Source: CAYJOG01 sp964371695 [NCBI: uncultured bacterium] (GTDB taxonomy: Bacteria > CAYJOG01). Taken from it: a DNA stretch of 5,391 bases. The notes beneath the pieces are model-generated. The model was not told the DNA's origin, made no database searches, and saw only the letters and a program-made list of their open reading frames with translations. The stretch covers positions 1 to 5,391 of the forward strand of contig CAYJOG010000221.1 of NCBI GenBank assembly GCA_964371695.1. The letters run 5' to 3'. Shown one piece after another: positions 5,330 to 5,391 of the stretch. Within the stretch, counting starts at the first letter, position 1. The number at the start of each line of letters is the position of its first letter. The position numbers were made by a program, and so were the translations under genes.

Positions 5330-5391
5330 CATTAACTCTGAGCGATGAACCAGTTTGGAAACGGGTGCTGCGAAGTCAGGTGGTTTGGTGA

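Larger units (their letters stand above)
4954..5391. other. Non-coding region upstream of the metallohydrolase
   Basis: These 438 bases hold no gene I can support. Open frames exist in both directions, but they run through the inverted repeat at 5188-5207 and show no conserved motif. Contents are the near promoter (4988-5017), two 9-bp direct copies of GCGCTTGCC starting at 5052 and 5089 (37 nt apart), the dRS3-like repeat, a T-run-associated hairpin, and a second promoter-like site at 5301-5329. A short frame starting at ATG 5345 on the plus strand runs off the window edge and cannot be judged. Confidence 0.6.

Noticed and set aside
5085-5348. Plus-strand open frame of 87 codons through the repeat
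   Set aside because: It contains RHSRESGNP, again a translation of the intergenic repeat, and has no recognisable domain.
5345-5391. Possible start of a plus-strand gene (MNQFGNGCC...) running off the edge
   Set aside because: There is no ribosome site before the ATG and only about 15 codons are visible, which is too little to support a gene.
1-5391. CRISPR array, tRNA, rRNA or insertion sequence
   Set aside because: No regularly spaced repeats, cloverleaf-like segment, rRNA block, transposase motif or integrase was visible on either strand.

Overview
The window looks like chromosomal DNA of a GC-rich proteobacterium. The reasons are the high GC of the flanking genes (two sampled 60-base stretches count 75% and 78% G+C), the proteobacterial type of glutamate-cysteine ligase, Shine-Dalgarno leaders, and an interspersed inverted repeat of a kind common in proteobacterial intergenic DNA. 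I cannot resolve the class or genus from sequence alone. All five convincing genes lie on the minus strand, so the biological reading order runs from right to left.

Right to left. Positions 4954-5391 are non-coding. They hold a dRS3-like hairpin repeat, a possible promoter with a short structured leader ending in a T-run, and a closer promoter just ahead of the first gene. Next come a metallo-beta-lactamase-fold hydrolase (4138-4953) and an alpha/beta hydrolase with an intact catalytic triad (3091-4104), 33 nt apart. Then there is an abrupt drop in GC (two sampled 60-base stretches both count 37%). It contains a two-gene cassette: a compact ABC/RecF-like AAA ATPase (2005-3066) and, 3 nt behind it, a small PD-(D/E)XK nuclease-fold protein (1498-2001). 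After a short promoter-bearing gap the GC rises again at gshA (95-1333), a glutamate-cysteine ligase of the Acidithiobacillus ferrooxidans type. It is best started at a TTG codon behind a perfect AGGAGG. The left edge (1-94) holds overlapping complementary repeats that can fold into two alternative hairpins downstream of gshA.

How the parts fit. The first four genes are tightly spaced and probably form one transcript. gshA appears to have its own promoter and a leader of roughly 120 nt, and would make the first intermediate of glutathione synthesis. The two hydrolases look like ordinary cellular enzymes of unknown substrate. The ATPase-nuclease pair stands out: its base composition is foreign, the genes are translationally coupled, and an ABC-type sensor/motor ATPase with a small separate nuclease is the layout of several anti-phage systems (PARIS, Septu and Gabija pair similar ATPases with other nuclease folds). 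I consider it a candidate defence module. I cannot match it by eye to a named system, and its function is inference.
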